Source: Didymodactylos carnosus (taxonomy: Eukaryota > Rotifera > Eurotatoria > Philodinida > Philodinidae). Taken from it: DNA of 27,436 nt. Position numbers and translations under genes: made by a program. The stretch spans positions 1 to 27,436 of the forward strand of contig CAJNOQ010001923.1 in the NCBI GenBank assembly GCA_905250885.1, given 5' to 3'. Positions 17,201 through 27,436 of this stretch are shown here, one piece after another (the stretch's first letter is position 1; each line of letters begins with the position of its first letter). The notes below the pieces were generated by a model that worked only from the letters and a program-made list of their open reading frames with translations, did no database searches and was not told the DNA's origin.

Positions 17201-19352
17201 ATTTTCGCGTAACATAGTTACTATCTATTTTTATTTTGCTTTTATTTAGGACAAGCAGGAGCTAATGGACTATCACCACCTCCATTTTTCAATTTCACTC
17301 CATTTAATCTAAATAATCTAAGCAATACAAATAATCCTCCTAGTCAATCACAACAAACTTCACTGCCATTTGGACCATTTTCAACCGTATTGCCTCCATT
17401 TGGTAAGTGCGAATATGCTAGACAGAGATTTAGAATGAGATTTTAAGTGCGAGCGGCGTTCGGGAAAGAAAAAGATGACTTTATACTACTTCTGGAGAGA
17501 AAAAAATATTCTAGGGAAATTTTTGAAAGTGTCTCTGAAATCGTAGTGTTTCCACAGGAAAAATTGAAATGTCATCATCGTTTCAATTTGTTTTAGAAAA
17601 TTTTTTAGATTCGCTTGAGAAAGCGTCGAAACATTCTGAACCTCTGATGCTAGGATTATACTAAAAGACAAAAGACATTTGATGAAATTATTAATATTAT
17701 ATTACTCTATTTCATTGTTTCTTTTAGCATTTCCACCACCACCTTTGCCACCATTAAATTTTTCCGGTATGTCCGAAGAAAGTATTCGTGCAATGGAAGA
17801 AACAGAATTACAACATGTTCAAGCTCGAATTCAATGTTTAAGAAATGTACAAAATTTACTTGATGCATCCATGTTACAAATGCAAACATATATGAATATT
17901 GTTCAAACGCAAAGGTATATAGTAAACTCTGAAAATAATTTATTTTATTTTAATTCACTTTTATTATGTTTAGCAATATGAACAATAGTAATACAATTCT
18001 TCAAGATTTGAATTTAGACACAGAAAGAGTATTACAACCGAGAAATAGTAAACAATCACTCAATGAATTACCAGGAACGACGACCAGTGGTAAGTAATAA
18101 ATTGTTCATTTTCTTTTTCAATAATACATAGACAAGCTGAAGCAATAATTCAAAATATGAGATGGTGGACTATATCAAGGCGCTTATATAGACAACAGTT
18201 ATCAACCAGGAATATATCCATGATTTCTTACGGCTCTATTCCTTCAAAAAGAAATTTAATTTTCAAATAAATATATGATGTGGTAGCCGAAAGTCTTCTC
18301 TTTCGATTCAACAGATTGGTTTATCTCCAAAAAAATATTTTCAGAGCTTTTTAGACGATTTTTCTAAAACCCTAAACGATAGTTATAATAATCCAAAAAG
18401 TATCTACACTAGCAGATACCTATGGGATACATATGTGTGCAAAGTATGGTTGAAATTTTATAAAAATTATTTTCTGATCTAACTTCTTCAAGATAGGGTT
18501 TTTATTTATTTTTGTATCTTTCTCAAAATTGCTTTAGATCAAAATCACTGCATTTTTTGTAATCGGCATCGGTATTCTGACGACAATGCTCACGTATTGA
18601 TAGAATAGTATTTAAATTCAAAAAAGCTATCTTGCTTGAGAAGTTAGATCTGAAAATAATTTGTATAAATTTTCAACGATGTTGAATCTGATACACATTT
18701 GTGCACACATGTATCCCCTAGCTATCTACATATGGAGACATTTTTTCTCGTTTTTTTGGCTTAGAATTGGTATAGGGAAGGGAACTTAAAAGAGCTACTA
18801 AAGGTTTCTTCAATATAAATTTTTTTGTTATCCGTTCAATTAAAGCTGTTTAGTATTGTGATTTCGGACGTGAAATTGCATCTTCTGAATAATATAATAG
18901 CAATGTCTTTTTTTTAAATACTATTGCTATTTTTTAAAAGAGAAAATTAAGAGGATGCCCATGACCCTGATCTGACTCTACTATAGATACATCACTGCTC
19001 CAACTAGTCCTAATAAGGGACTTAAGAATAAGAGAATGACAAATCTATCAATAGTCGAAAAACATATTGTGTTAAAATAATTCGATTTGAAAAGTGCAGG
19101 AGAAAAAACCTAATTCAAAGATTAGAAAATTAAAAAAATTTGCTTGATTTTATACACTAGTTTTGGTATATGTTTATTTTAGAGACCATAATTGACGGCA
19201 ATGAATCTCCAACTGAACCCGCATTTATTCGCCGACGTCGTGTAGAACATTTTACATCTCCACATAATCTAATTTCGCCAGATGCATCTACATCAATGTC
19301 AACAGCAACGACCACAAACTCAGAAATTGATAATAATGATGATAAAAAGTGA
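14250..19352 (+). CDS. SYVN1: E3 ubiquitin-protein ligase HRD1 / synoviolin
   Basis: Twelve exons, all GT-AG with consistent phases: 14250-14387, 14462-14554, 14615-14767, 14833-14881, 14942-15045, 15116-15342, 15443-15669, 15736-15924, 17250-17402, 17728-17914, 17974-18089, 19183-19352 (stop TGA). The product is 601 residues; human SYVN1 is 617. The N-terminal half is multi-spanning membrane sequence with hallmark stretches RQFYPSVVYLTKSS, TETCLAFTVFRDDFSPRF, LKCFHWLLEDRVDY, VQIVFGFEYAIL and HTFPLFAIRPM. The RING-H2 finger spans Cys294 to Cys334 with ligands C294, C297, C312, H314, H317, C320, C331 and C334 (CIICREEM ... CPICR). The tail is Ala/Pro/Gly-rich, then has a helical region (MSEESIRAMEETELQHVQAR) and an acidic end. 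Known role: the catalytic channel-forming ligase of ER-associated degradation. Nothing is missing from the core. Confidence 0.97.
15925..17249 (+). other. Long HRD1 intron 8
   Basis: This is a 1325 bp intron, unusually long for this gene, between the exon with the Ala-rich region and the exon beginning QAGANGLSPPP. It is AT-rich and I see no inverted repeat or second gene in it. Its donor is GAG|gtatgt and its acceptor is tttatttag. Confidence 0.6.
18395..18748. repeat. Foldback element in the last HRD1 intron
   Basis: The left arm 18395-18502 (... gggatacatatgtgtgcaaa ...) and right arm 18620-18748 (... gtgcacacatgtatccccta ...) are diverged inverted copies. Both include tctgatctaacttct or its near complement. 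The loop is about 118 bp. It lies within the 1093 bp intron 18090-19182, between HRD1 exons 11 and 12. Confidence 0.8.
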
Positions 19353-19826
19353 TGGTCAATAAATTCCGGGCTATTGTTGTTATATTTAATTTATTGTTTC
19401 TTTTCGTAGAGTTCTCTTGATTCATCCTTTGTATATATATATGTTGCGTCTGGGTAATATATCTTATCAGTTTAATTATTAGTGAAAGTATTCTTTATCC
19501 AAACAGTGCTCCGCTCATTTATATTTGTATTGATTTTTTTTATGCTGTCACATTCGCGATGCCGCTCTAGTAATCTAAATGAATACTCTCTCAAAATCTA
19601 TGTTAAAACATGCAACAAGCGCCATATTCTTTGTTTTTGTGTATGTATGAGTGTTCATAGAAAATTTGAAACTATTTTTACATTTTAGTTTATTGTGACC
19701 GCAATAGAAAAACAAACAGATACGAAGTTGATTGCAGCTATTTTTTTGTTATAAATCGACACGTTCGTATGTGGGTGAAGTTGTTTTAAAAAGAAACACT
19801 AGAAAAGATATATATGAGGTGAATTT

Positions 19827-19859
19827 AATAAATCAATGGGAAAGAAACTGACGTTTATT
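19827..19859. terminator. Convergent poly(A) signals
   Basis: AATAAA occurs on the plus strand at 19827-19832 (gaatttaataaatc), about 475 bp after the HRD1 stop. TTTATT, that is AATAAA on the minus strand, occurs at 19854-19859. The close opposite pair is what two converging transcripts would show. Confidence 0.45.
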
Positions 19860-19889
19860 ATAAAATCTATTTGGAGAAAGTAGCATCAT

Positions 19890-20020
19890 TCAACGTCTAC
19901 GACTTCTGTTGGAATTACCTTCTGAAATAAAAATGAACAAGCATCCATGAAAGCCATATATTTTTGTTGCACAGGAAGAGAAAGATACATGACATCAAAA
20001 CCATATATAATGTAATGAAC
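19890..20020 (-). other. Possible terminal exon of an unidentified minus-strand gene
   Basis: After an acceptor-like GATGATTAG (plus-strand position about 20020), an open minus-strand frame gives YIIYGFDVMYLSLPVQQKY, MAFMDACSFLFQ and KVIPTEVVDVE, then TGA at 19887-19889. A minus-strand AATAAA follows about 30 bp later. An internal TTTATTTCAG could instead start a shorter exon. I recognise no family, and no upstream exon is visible, so it could be chance or a remnant. Confidence 0.3.
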
Positions 20021-20226
20021 TAATCATCTCTGAACAAGAGTCTAGTTAGCTAACGGAGATTTTCTTTATATTTTTATAATTGATAATCTCTCTCATACTT
20101 AGAACTTAGAAAACAAATAAGTGATTTCATTGTTGATCAACCAAACTTGCAATCAACAGATTTATGCAAAAAAAAAGATGAAAAACAATAAGAAGACTTA
20201 AGAGACGATTCGCCAGCCCCAAAACT

Positions 20227-20394
20227 GGAATCAGCTGATTTACTGCATCAGATGATGTACCTTTGAAATCTTTTAGAGAAATGCAAAATTTGCTCGGAAG
20301 TCGAACATAAAACATCGAAAAATTGTCGAAATTTTTCATTTCTCTAAACGATTTCAAAGGTACATCATCTGATGCAGTTTTTGACGCTGATTCC
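20227..20394. repeat. Compact foldback (65 bp arms)
   Basis: The left arm 20227-20291 and right arm 20328-20394 are inverted copies sharing tgcatcagatgatgtacctt and tcagc ... ggaatcagc ends. The loop is 36 bp. As RNA it would form a strong hairpin, so besides a MITE a small-RNA precursor cannot be excluded. Confidence 0.85.
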
Positions 20395-22549
20395 AAATAT
20401 TGCCTTACTTTTGCTTCTAAGTGAAGTTTCGATGACTAAAATCTCAAAAAACTGAAAACTCGCGGTTAGTCGGCCATCTTGTTTTCAAGTTTTGAAATTT
20501 TTTCACCGCTTTTAAAACAAAGTTTTTACGCTCAGTTTGTAGAAAATTGAATTCTCCGTCGCATTTGACCTTCGAATTCTTAGCTAAATTCTGTTTGGAG
20601 GGTCGAAGGTGGCATTTTCTCGAAAATTTTGATCCTTCAAAACTCCAAAATCCCAATTCTCCAATTGATGTGGGTTTTAAACAGTCACTTCCTACTTCAG
20701 AAAAGTTAGCAACTATCTGATTTTGTTCACTTTTTATCGGGCTTTCGAATGCGATGTTGCTCGAACAAAACGGACAAAAAAATGGCGGGGTTATAGTCAA
20801 AATATCAGAGATGACTATTTTTCGCAAATCGATGATGGTGCTCATTTTGTAAATTCTATAACTCAGCCAGAATAAGTCAGAAAGTTTTTTCATATTTTTC
20901 ATAACGCTAGTTTTGATAGTAGAATCCGAATATGAAATAAAAAGTATATCCCAATTTTTCACTCGTGATCGGTCTTATACTCGATCAACTAGCGAAGTCT
21001 CTCTTAAATAAGATTTTGGTCTAAAGTGACAGCATTAACCTTATAAGAAAAATTAATGAAAATCAAGAACATTTTCTCACTGCCCGAGCTGTATAATATT
21101 CAAAAGTATCTTTAAAAATATTTTCGGTGCTACAGGTAGGTACCAGGGTCATAAAAATTAAATATTTAGTAAAAACAGTCGATTTTAAGAGAAAACTTTC
21201 TGACCATAAAAACTGAGTAAGATAGAATTCTTTCTTTGACGTATAATACATTGTCCTATTGAAAAAACTAATTATTTCACCATATTGTTAAAGTTTTTCC
21301 TTGGTGTAACAAAATCAGACTTACTGAGCGGACAAAATTGAATTATAAAAATTTTAAAGTAGTCTTTACTGTAACTCATGAAACTCTACTGAATTTTTCT
21401 GTTCAGCCGTGATTTTGCAAATTGGCTTGGCCACATAACTCTGCTACCGTAGTGTAATTCCGTCACGTGAAATATATTCATCCAAGATAAGATGTAAGTT
21501 GTGACGATCGTTGCATGATAGATTATTATGAATTTTTAGTAAAACAATTCGAAAGTTTATGGTTTCGTCCATAAAATAACAATGGATGTTAATGTATTTT
21601 TTAGGTACCTGGGAACAACGTGTAGTCTTTTTGCTTCCAAGTTTTTTGCCATTGTCGTTAACAAACGTCAATGTGTAAACTTCGCTGCTATTGTGTAATT
21701 CGACTGAAAAATATCGAAAAAATAAGCTTATTTCAAAAAAGTTTTCAACCACACTCGGCTAATACTATCTTAGAGGTTGATGAGAAAGAACGTTTCTTAC
21801 TGACACTTTCTTTTTTCCGGATAGAACCATCTTTTCCTTGTATCTTTTGTTTCTACACAAGTGTAAGCATCTACAAGAAAAATTTGTTTCTTACAGTTAA
21901 TCAGATCTTTTTCGTCTGATATGTTGTGTCGAAAAGCATTTTGTAAGATAAATCAAACTGTTTAGTATGTGGGGTGCGGATGATTGCTGCAACCCCTATA
22001 CTTATAAAAGTTTTCGTTTTTCGTTAACAGAACGACTTCACGTTTTCTAAAAATATATTATCAGCACATTTAAACAACTTTTTGAAAGACGAACAGATCT
22101 GATCGACGAACAATTACACACCGATATTTTTTAACATGGTAACTATGTCACAACATCAAACTTGTGAAAATAATTACTGTCAGAGTATAATTTAAAATGT
22201 TGAAACCTAAAGTCGACTTTTGGAGAAGATGCAACACAAGAGTCTTTGGAGCAAGTGAAAAAGTCCAGCACTATCGATAAGCAGCAAGTATGAGGACCCA
22301 TCATTAAAACGTTTGTTAGCTAAAATTTGTAAGCCAAATATCACGGTAAAAATTTTAAAAAATGGTTGATTTTGTACGTTGTTGATTAAGACGTTGACCA
22401 AAAGAGAAATACTTGTAACATTCCTGTTATACCGGTAATAAATTTCTTTTCAAACTTAGTTACTGGAGTTTTTCATATTTGAATTAGGAGTTAATTTTTG
22501 TTGAATATCATAAGAAGTTCTAAAATGAAACAGTGGCTCGAAATTTTTG
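20395..22549. other. Unassigned DNA
   Basis: There is one 172-codon open frame on the minus strand (20444-20962) with a single CPFC pair and otherwise unremarkable composition, and several shorter ones. None has a recognisable domain, splice structure or ATG context that convinces me. Short direct similarity exists between 21442-21465 (gctaccgtagtgtaattccg) and 21683-21705 (gctgctattgtgtaattcga). It is probably old repeat-derived sequence. Confidence 0.4.
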
Positions 22550-23960
22550 TAATGAAATGTTTTGTTGACATATGTCATTAATAACAATTTCATTTATATC
22601 CACAATATTATCGAATTCTGATATTGTTTGAATGCGTTGAAGGTCGTCCTTCAGATCACGTAAATGATTATCAAAAAATGAAGTAAACAAATCTTGTTTT
22701 CCTTCCAGTGATATTTGCTACCAGGAATGAGAATTGTTTTTAATTGATCTAAGAAATGATGTATCATTAGTGAATTTCTTCATTATTTCGTAAAACATTT
22801 TAAAAATGTTTGCTCTCCACGACCTTTCTTTGCAAAGTTATAAAATTTACAAGAAATATAAAGTAATTTTTTCATTTTTTTCTCTCTATAGCTTCGAGCT
22901 GACAATGAACGTTTGGTGCGTTTTTTTTAAATTTTATAACTTTGCAAAGAAAGGTCGTGGAGAGTTGGGCGAGGTCTCATTTTGATGCAAAATTTACGGA
23001 CTATAATCCCAACATGTTGAAAGAACATTGCTACGGTTTCAGGAATTTCTACAAAACACGGTCTCCAAAGAGAGACTAGGAAAGATCTATGGGCCCAAAC
23101 GGTTATCATATTCGTAATCAGCGTTCTTGATTACATATAAATAGCCAGGTTTGAACAAAATCAGAGTGTATCACTTGGGGTGGTTCCCTCGTGAGTCAGA
23201 TAATATTTGTTAAATTATCGGATTGAAAGTAAAATAATATATTCCACATTACTGTGTTATTATTTCTCGATAGTAAATTTGATAATTCACAGTTTAAATC
23301 CATAATAAAATTTTTAATTTGTTGATCAATCATTTTATTACGTTTAATCAAATAACGTAAATATTCGATAAATGATTTTATTATTGCTTGTAATAAAACA
23401 TCATTTTCGAGTAATCTATTTAGTATGATCAAACTTTGTAAAAGTGTATCAATAGCAGATGAATTTTGATATGATTCACATATTTCTGTTGTATACGATT
23501 ACTAAAATAATCTTTAAATATTGACTATGATTTCAGAAAAGACTTTTCAGCAGTCAATGTTTGGTAGACTAAAGATAACATTTCAACTGTACTATTTTCA
23601 GATGTTTTACTTTTAAATTTTTTCTAAACTTAATTTTCTACTTTCTACCCGAAATGGTTCACTCAGTACGGTATAGAGTTGTTTCCATTGATCTTCATCA
23701 TTAGGTAATTGAGTTAAATTTTTTGATTTCCAAGCATAGTCCAAACATTTGATTCCAACATCGATAGCTGCTGTTCGAACTAATGGATAGTAATATTCAA
23801 TTCTTATATGATTTTCATATATATCAAGTAACCATTTTGATTCCAGTTCGTTGATTAATCGATGATTTTTTTAATCCAATATCTACTAAACTTTTAGGAG
23901 TTGTTTCTAAGCGTGGTATTTTGAATCTAATTTGATATGAAAGTTTTTCATATGCTGTAG
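22550..23960 (-). pseudogene. Broken, unidentified coding relic interrupted by a MITE
   Basis: Minus-strand readings, in order: YEKLSYQIRFKIPRLETTPK and SLVDIGLKK, then after a frameshift KWLLDIYENHIRIEYYYPLV, RTAAIDVGIKCLDYAWKS and LPNDEDQWKQLYTVLSEPF (23950-23640). Then come CESYQNSSAIDTLLQSL and IILNRLLENDVLLQAIIKSF (23480-23200). Beyond the MITE come GKQDLFTSFFDNHLRDLKDD and LQRIQTISEFDNIVDINEI (22740-22560). Stops and shifts separate the blocks. The text is clearly protein-like and helical, with DNA bias like the real genes. I cannot name the family. It is a dead gene or gene fragment. Confidence 0.6.
22808..22990. repeat. MITE-like inverted repeat, family copy B
   Basis: Arms 22812-22857 and 22928-22987 share ccacgacctttctttgcaaa and its complement. 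The loop words (gagctgacaatgaacg) match copy A at 6695-6921. The right flank continues in family similarity (tctcattt...aaatttacggactataat). It sits between two blocks of the broken minus-strand gene. Confidence 0.85.
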
Positions 23961-24026
23961 AATTTAGTTACAAATGTATACAGCCTTCAATATCACAAAA
24001 ATTGGTTGGATACTATAAATTAGCGT

Positions 24027-25440
24027 GGAATAGTACTGCTCGAATGGATAGAAGAGAATCACTTTGAATACGTAAAGAATATCTTTAATTCTTCGAAAAG
24101 TTCGGAATGGAATATTGATCCAGTCTTTGTTGTCGTTGGTGGTGGAGTTAAAGACGAAACTTCAAGATTCTGGTTGAGTGACCATTGGTCAAATTGCTGT
24201 AAGATGGACAGTATAGTATTTAAAACAAATGGTCTTTTTTTCAGTTACGGCTTGGAAAGTTTATCAAGTTACGTTGTTACTTTTGAAAGCTTTCTAGATC
24301 GAACAACAGAAGTTCCTACTAAGCATAGAATAATACAAATTATACGTAGAGTTTTTGTCATCACCCAAGATTAGACTTACACATTGCATTAGTGGAGATA
24401 AATATAAGTCAGCTCTTCCGGAGCATATTTTAAATAAATTAAAATGCATTCGTACGTTGAGAAACCTCTATTATAGATACCATTTTGAAGTAGATATAAT
24501 TGCTTTCCGTAACCTTAATTGTATGGTGAGGAGAAAAATTATCTTGTATACAACTAAAAGATGGAATGTTTTTCTCTCAACCATTAATAATGCTCATATT
24601 CAATCACCGCCGATATTCTAGAATTTTTTATCGCGAATATACCATCCTAAATCGCTCCTAATTTCTAAATTAATAGTTAATGTGCAAATACTCTCTAACA
24701 AAATGAGATTGTATATGGTCTTTTTCACTACTACAAAGATCAATTTCTACCAAGGCCTTCTGGCACATCTAAGACCAAATTTAAATTTGTATTAAAACAA
24801 ATAGAGAACTGCAAGGAAGTTGGTACAGTTGGTAACACATCAGTATTAGAAGTTAGTCGGTTTATTAAAAAATTCAAAGCAAACAAATCTATCGGAGATG
24901 ATAATATATCAGACTTCATGTTAAAATTTCTACCGCTAAGTTATGCCGAGTGCCTGGTAAAGTGTTTTAATGAATAGTTAAAAACAGGACCGTTCTTAGT
25001 TGAGTGGAAATCACGAAATTCGTTATATTAAACAAGCTAAACCCCTGAATTTCCATGTGCAAACAAACAAGACCAGTTTCCGTGTTATTGACTCATTCGA
25101 AGATTTATGAAAAACTCCTTATGCACAGAATCAAGATATGGGCTGATAGTAACTCTATTCTGTCTCCTGAACAATTCTGTTTTCGCCCTAAATATCTGAT
25201 ACCATCCAAGGTTCTTTCAATGTGTTAGGTGTTAACTAACAATCTAGCGCAAATGTTCCATCGTTAGTTATATATGTGGATTATAAGAAAGGTTATAATA
25301 AAATAGTCCATCAAATCCTTATTACAAAATTATTTAGATTAGGAATGCCATTATCTTTACTAAAGGGAATTTGAAACTGGTTAAAGGGCATGACGGCAAA
25401 GAATAATATTCAGAAAAATTGGTTCAAACTTCTTTGTAAT
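24027..25440 (+). pseudogene. Non-LTR retrotransposon ORF2 (reverse transcriptase) relic
   Basis: Plus-strand readings with many shifts and stops. 24400-24600 has LPEHILNKLKCIRTLRNLYY and KRWNVFLSTINN, typical of the linker before the reverse transcriptase of Jockey/I-type elements. 24830-24980 has FIKKFKANKSIGDDNISDFM and LKFLPLSYAECLVKCFNE, matching the KSxGxDxI region. 25070-25200 has RPVSVLLTHSKIYEKLL and LSPEQFCFRPK. 25260-25300 has IYVDYKKGYNKIVHQ, motif A with its aspartate. The YxDD box and everything after are not found; a repeat cluster follows. An open stretch just upstream (24027-24374, includes DETSRFWLSDHWS) may belong to the same element. It is inactive. Confidence 0.8.
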
Positions 25441-25449
25441 CAGCGTAGG

Positions 25450-25905
25450 CAAGGGGGATATCGAAGTTTCATTAAAAAAGGAAGTTGATTAATACTTTTA
25501 ATGAAACTTCCGGTGTGTTCGGTGACCCTGGATTTTCATTAAAATTTTTATGAAACTCCAGGTCACAGTCGCATTGCAGGAGTCATTTTAATGAAAGTTC
25601 GATGAACAGAATATAAGTTAAAGATCCGAACATAGGTATATTTAAGCGGAAAAAAAAGTATGTATCGCTACATATACGAAGTGAAACAGGTATCTGTTGC
25701 TAAACGATATATATGTTACAGGGAATGTAGGAAATCAGGGGATGTGCACATTCCCTGTATCATATATATATTAGATAAAATGCTTGTACCATCAAAACCA
25801 TTTTAATGAAACTCCTGCTAAAAAATTTTTTAATGAATATTTCGGTACTTTCATTAAAAAAGAATGCTTTGATGAAAGTTTTTTTAATGGAACTCACCCA
25901 AGGCG
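25450..25905. repeat. Cluster of tttaatgaaa/tttcattaaa motifs with hairpins
   Basis: At least eight copies of tttaatgaaa or its complement occur, several extended as ttttaatgaaactcc. Examples start near 25466, 25495, 25532, 25584, 25801, 25826, 25849 and 25884. One pair forms a hairpin with gtgaccctgga and tccaggtcac at its ends (about 25518-25565). A second hairpin at about 25703-25772 has atatatgttacagggaatgt against acattccctgtatcatatat. The cluster splits the retrotransposon relic region. No coding sequence. Confidence 0.7.
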
Positions 25906-25939
25906 GTTCTTTAAGCATCGTTCTAATTATCATATTCCA

Positions 25940-26560
25940 TTGTGACTTACCCACCCATTAAGTTGGGTGCATATGCTTCGGGGTGTTCGCATTCTTCAAC
26001 AACATTCAATTGATTATGAACAACCTATCAATTTTATCAAAACGGTCTATCAAATTTTCCATCAGCCAGATTGGAAGATCTCGATTATCATTAAAAATAG
26101 CAAGTCACAAATTAGAGTAAGTAGTAGCCTTTAAATACTTAGATTTTAACCAACAGTAGACGCAGCAATCGAAAAATTAAAATTAAAATTCTCAAATCTT
26201 ATTCTAAGTTAAAATGGCTATCCGAGGGTGATGCCGAGGGGGTTTCTATTAAACTATGATGTCAGTATTTTTTCCCTTCTTTCTCTGGTATTTTTCCCAT
26301 CTATCCTTTTTTATCTAAGACTTACGTTGAACTGTTTAATCAGATATTTAGAATAGGGATGAGTATGGTCTATAATTGTCCGCTTGTCGACGACGAGGAA
26401 TTATTTGAGCTTCGTAAAGAAGATCAGCGAGAGGATTAAAAAGTTAGATTCCTAGAAAGGAGACTGATGCGATGCTATGACTCGGACCTCAGTATATCAC
26501 CTATCTTCGACGATACCTATACAATAAATGGCAAGTATAAAAAAAGCCTACGCTTAGATA
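25940..26560 (+). pseudogene. Possible second LINE fragment
   Basis: A plus-strand reading KSYSKLKWLSEGDAEG near 26190-26245 resembles the K-x-x-WL-x-EGD motif that precedes the reverse transcriptase in L1-like elements. A later open stretch includes YNCPLVDDEELFELRKEDQR (about 26370-26435), which I cannot place. Stops interrupt everything. It may be the continuation of the relic upstream or a separate element. Confidence 0.4.
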
Positions 26561-26710
26561 TAGATGAATATCGTTCTCTAGCCTTTTTCTTTCTTTAGTT
26601 TTGCTGAATAAAGAAATTGGATGTGGGTCTATGTACAAAATAGAACAAATGTTCATTTTTTATTGTCAGTTACACAATCTAACACAATTTAAAGCTGAAC
26701 TGTATTCTTT

Positions 26711-26768
26711 CTGTTTATATATATCAGATCGTATATCGTACTGTTTATATATACCAAGATCGTAGAAC
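26711..26768. repeat. Two-unit 30 bp direct repeat
   Basis: The unit ctgtttatatata(t)cagatcgta occurs at 26711 and again at 26741, with ctgtttatatataccaagatcgta in the second. The period is 30 bp. It is a local duplication. Confidence 0.65.
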
Positions 26769-26799
26769 CTTGGCCAGCATCTTATTTTGCAACGAATTG

Positions 26800-27280
26800 A
26801 AGGGGCTACCCAATGATACGGTTGAAAAACTTCTGAAATAAACTTTAACATAACTAGATTTTCTAGAAAACCGAATTTTTCAGAAATCTCTATCTCAAGA
26901 TCCCGAGGTGTAGCATAACTTTTCTTTGTCGAAATATATAGAACTCGACGCGCGCTTTCATATGATACTAACTTCAAGTTTTGACGTTAGGGAATGTGTT
27001 CACAAACTTCGTTTCATGACTGTCCGCTTACTTTTGCTTAAGGGGCCCCCCCCTCAGAAATTATCTCCTACACCGTGCATCCGATCTTGACGAAACTTTT
27101 CATAAATGTTCGGCATAATGAGTTACTGGAATGAAAAAAATTTTTTGTCTCCAAGTCTTACGGTTTAGGAGTTTTCCAGAGATCAAGGTCCAAAAAGGAC
27201 CCTGAACGGCGTTTCAAGATTTTTTAATATACTTCAAGCTGGAGAGTTCCGGTTTGTTTTATTTTAAACTAGACACCTAA
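26800..27280. other. Unassigned repeat-like DNA
   Basis: The segment 26850-26900 (ttctagaaaaccgaattttt, cagaaatctct) resembles 6636-6670 (ttctagaaaaccagtttttc, agaaactct) beside MITE copy A, so it is probably part of a dispersed repeat. A run of nine C follows at about 27043. No gene is recognised. Confidence 0.4.
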
Positions 27281-27436
27281 CTACATCGACTGATCGGCGC
27301 CGATTTTTCAATTAAGCCTTTATTGGTTTTCCAGGCAACCAACAACCTGCGAAACCCGAAAAAGCCTTCCGAATTTTCTAAAAATCTTCAGTTTGACAAA
27401 AAACTAACACCTAATTCAAAAATCGACGCCGGTCAG
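27281..27436. repeat. Inverted repeat truncated by the window edge
   Basis: 27281-27307 (ctgatcggcgccgatttttc) and 27410-27436 are inverted copies: the complement of the right part reads ctgaccggcgtcgatttttg. Both then go on to aatta. The right arm ends at the last base, so the element likely continues. Confidence 0.6.

Noticed and set aside
20444-20962. 172-codon minus-strand open frame, the longest uninterrupted one
   Set aside because: Composition is unlike the real genes here, with no domain, partner exon or conserved motif; only one CPFC pair, too little for a zinc finger claim.

Overview
This is AT-rich eukaryotic nuclear DNA from a small invertebrate animal. The genes are split into many short exons by mostly 40-120 bp GT-AG introns. 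The coding third positions are A/T-rich, the intergenic distances are short, and decayed transposons and foldback elements are common. A bdelloid rotifer (Rotaria/Adineta type) is my best guess, but that rests on general character and not on a diagnostic marker. I see no bacterial operons, no CRISPR array and no recognisable tRNA or rRNA gene.

Three genes look intact. (1) DNAJC17 (minus, 2630-3584, 2 exons) encodes a J-domain plus RRM protein. (2) A HECTD2-type HECT ubiquitin ligase (minus, 3810-10098) reads through 20 exons per transcript out of 21 that I can place. (3) HRD1/synoviolin (SYVN1; plus, 14250-19352, 12 exons, 601 codons) is the membrane RING-H2 ligase of ER-associated degradation. 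HECTD2 and HRD1 are divergent, about 4.2 kb apart. HECTD2 and DNAJC17 are head-to-tail with only 225 bp between stop and start codon.

The most interesting observation is inside the HECTD2 gene. Exons 10 and 11 (7443-7557 and 7192-7321) are homologous cassettes with the same entry phase and the same exit phase. Each joins in frame to exon 9 and to exon 12, but joining 10 to 11 gives an immediate stop. They look like a mutually exclusive pair. The same protein has an N-terminal four-cysteine zinc-ribbon-like module that I do not recall in vertebrate HECTD2.

Layout: 1-380 foldback repeat; 892-1116 fragment of a diacylglycerol kinase C-terminus; 1115-2190 minus-strand non-LTR retrotransposon relic (zinc-knuckle ORF1, then an endonuclease piece) joined to that fragment; 2630-10098 DNAJC17 and HECTD2; 10454-11360 non-autonomous transposon with long inverted repeats and a second palindrome nested in it; 12203-12372 hAT-type MITE with a perfect 8-bp target duplication; 14250-19352 HRD1; 19890-20020 possible last exon of a converging gene; 20227-20394 foldback; 22550-23960 broken unidentified gene with a MITE inside; 24027-26260 non-LTR reverse transcriptase relic(s); 25450-25905 cluster of an AT-rich 10-mer; 26700-27436 unassigned repeats, one cut by the window edge.

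The genes share protein-quality and RNA-processing themes: two E3 ubiquitin ligases and one J-protein that in other eukaryotes is tied to the spliceosome. Their adjacency alone is not evidence of a joint pathway. Several introns carry long inverted repeats that would fold into double-stranded RNA in the pre-mRNA.
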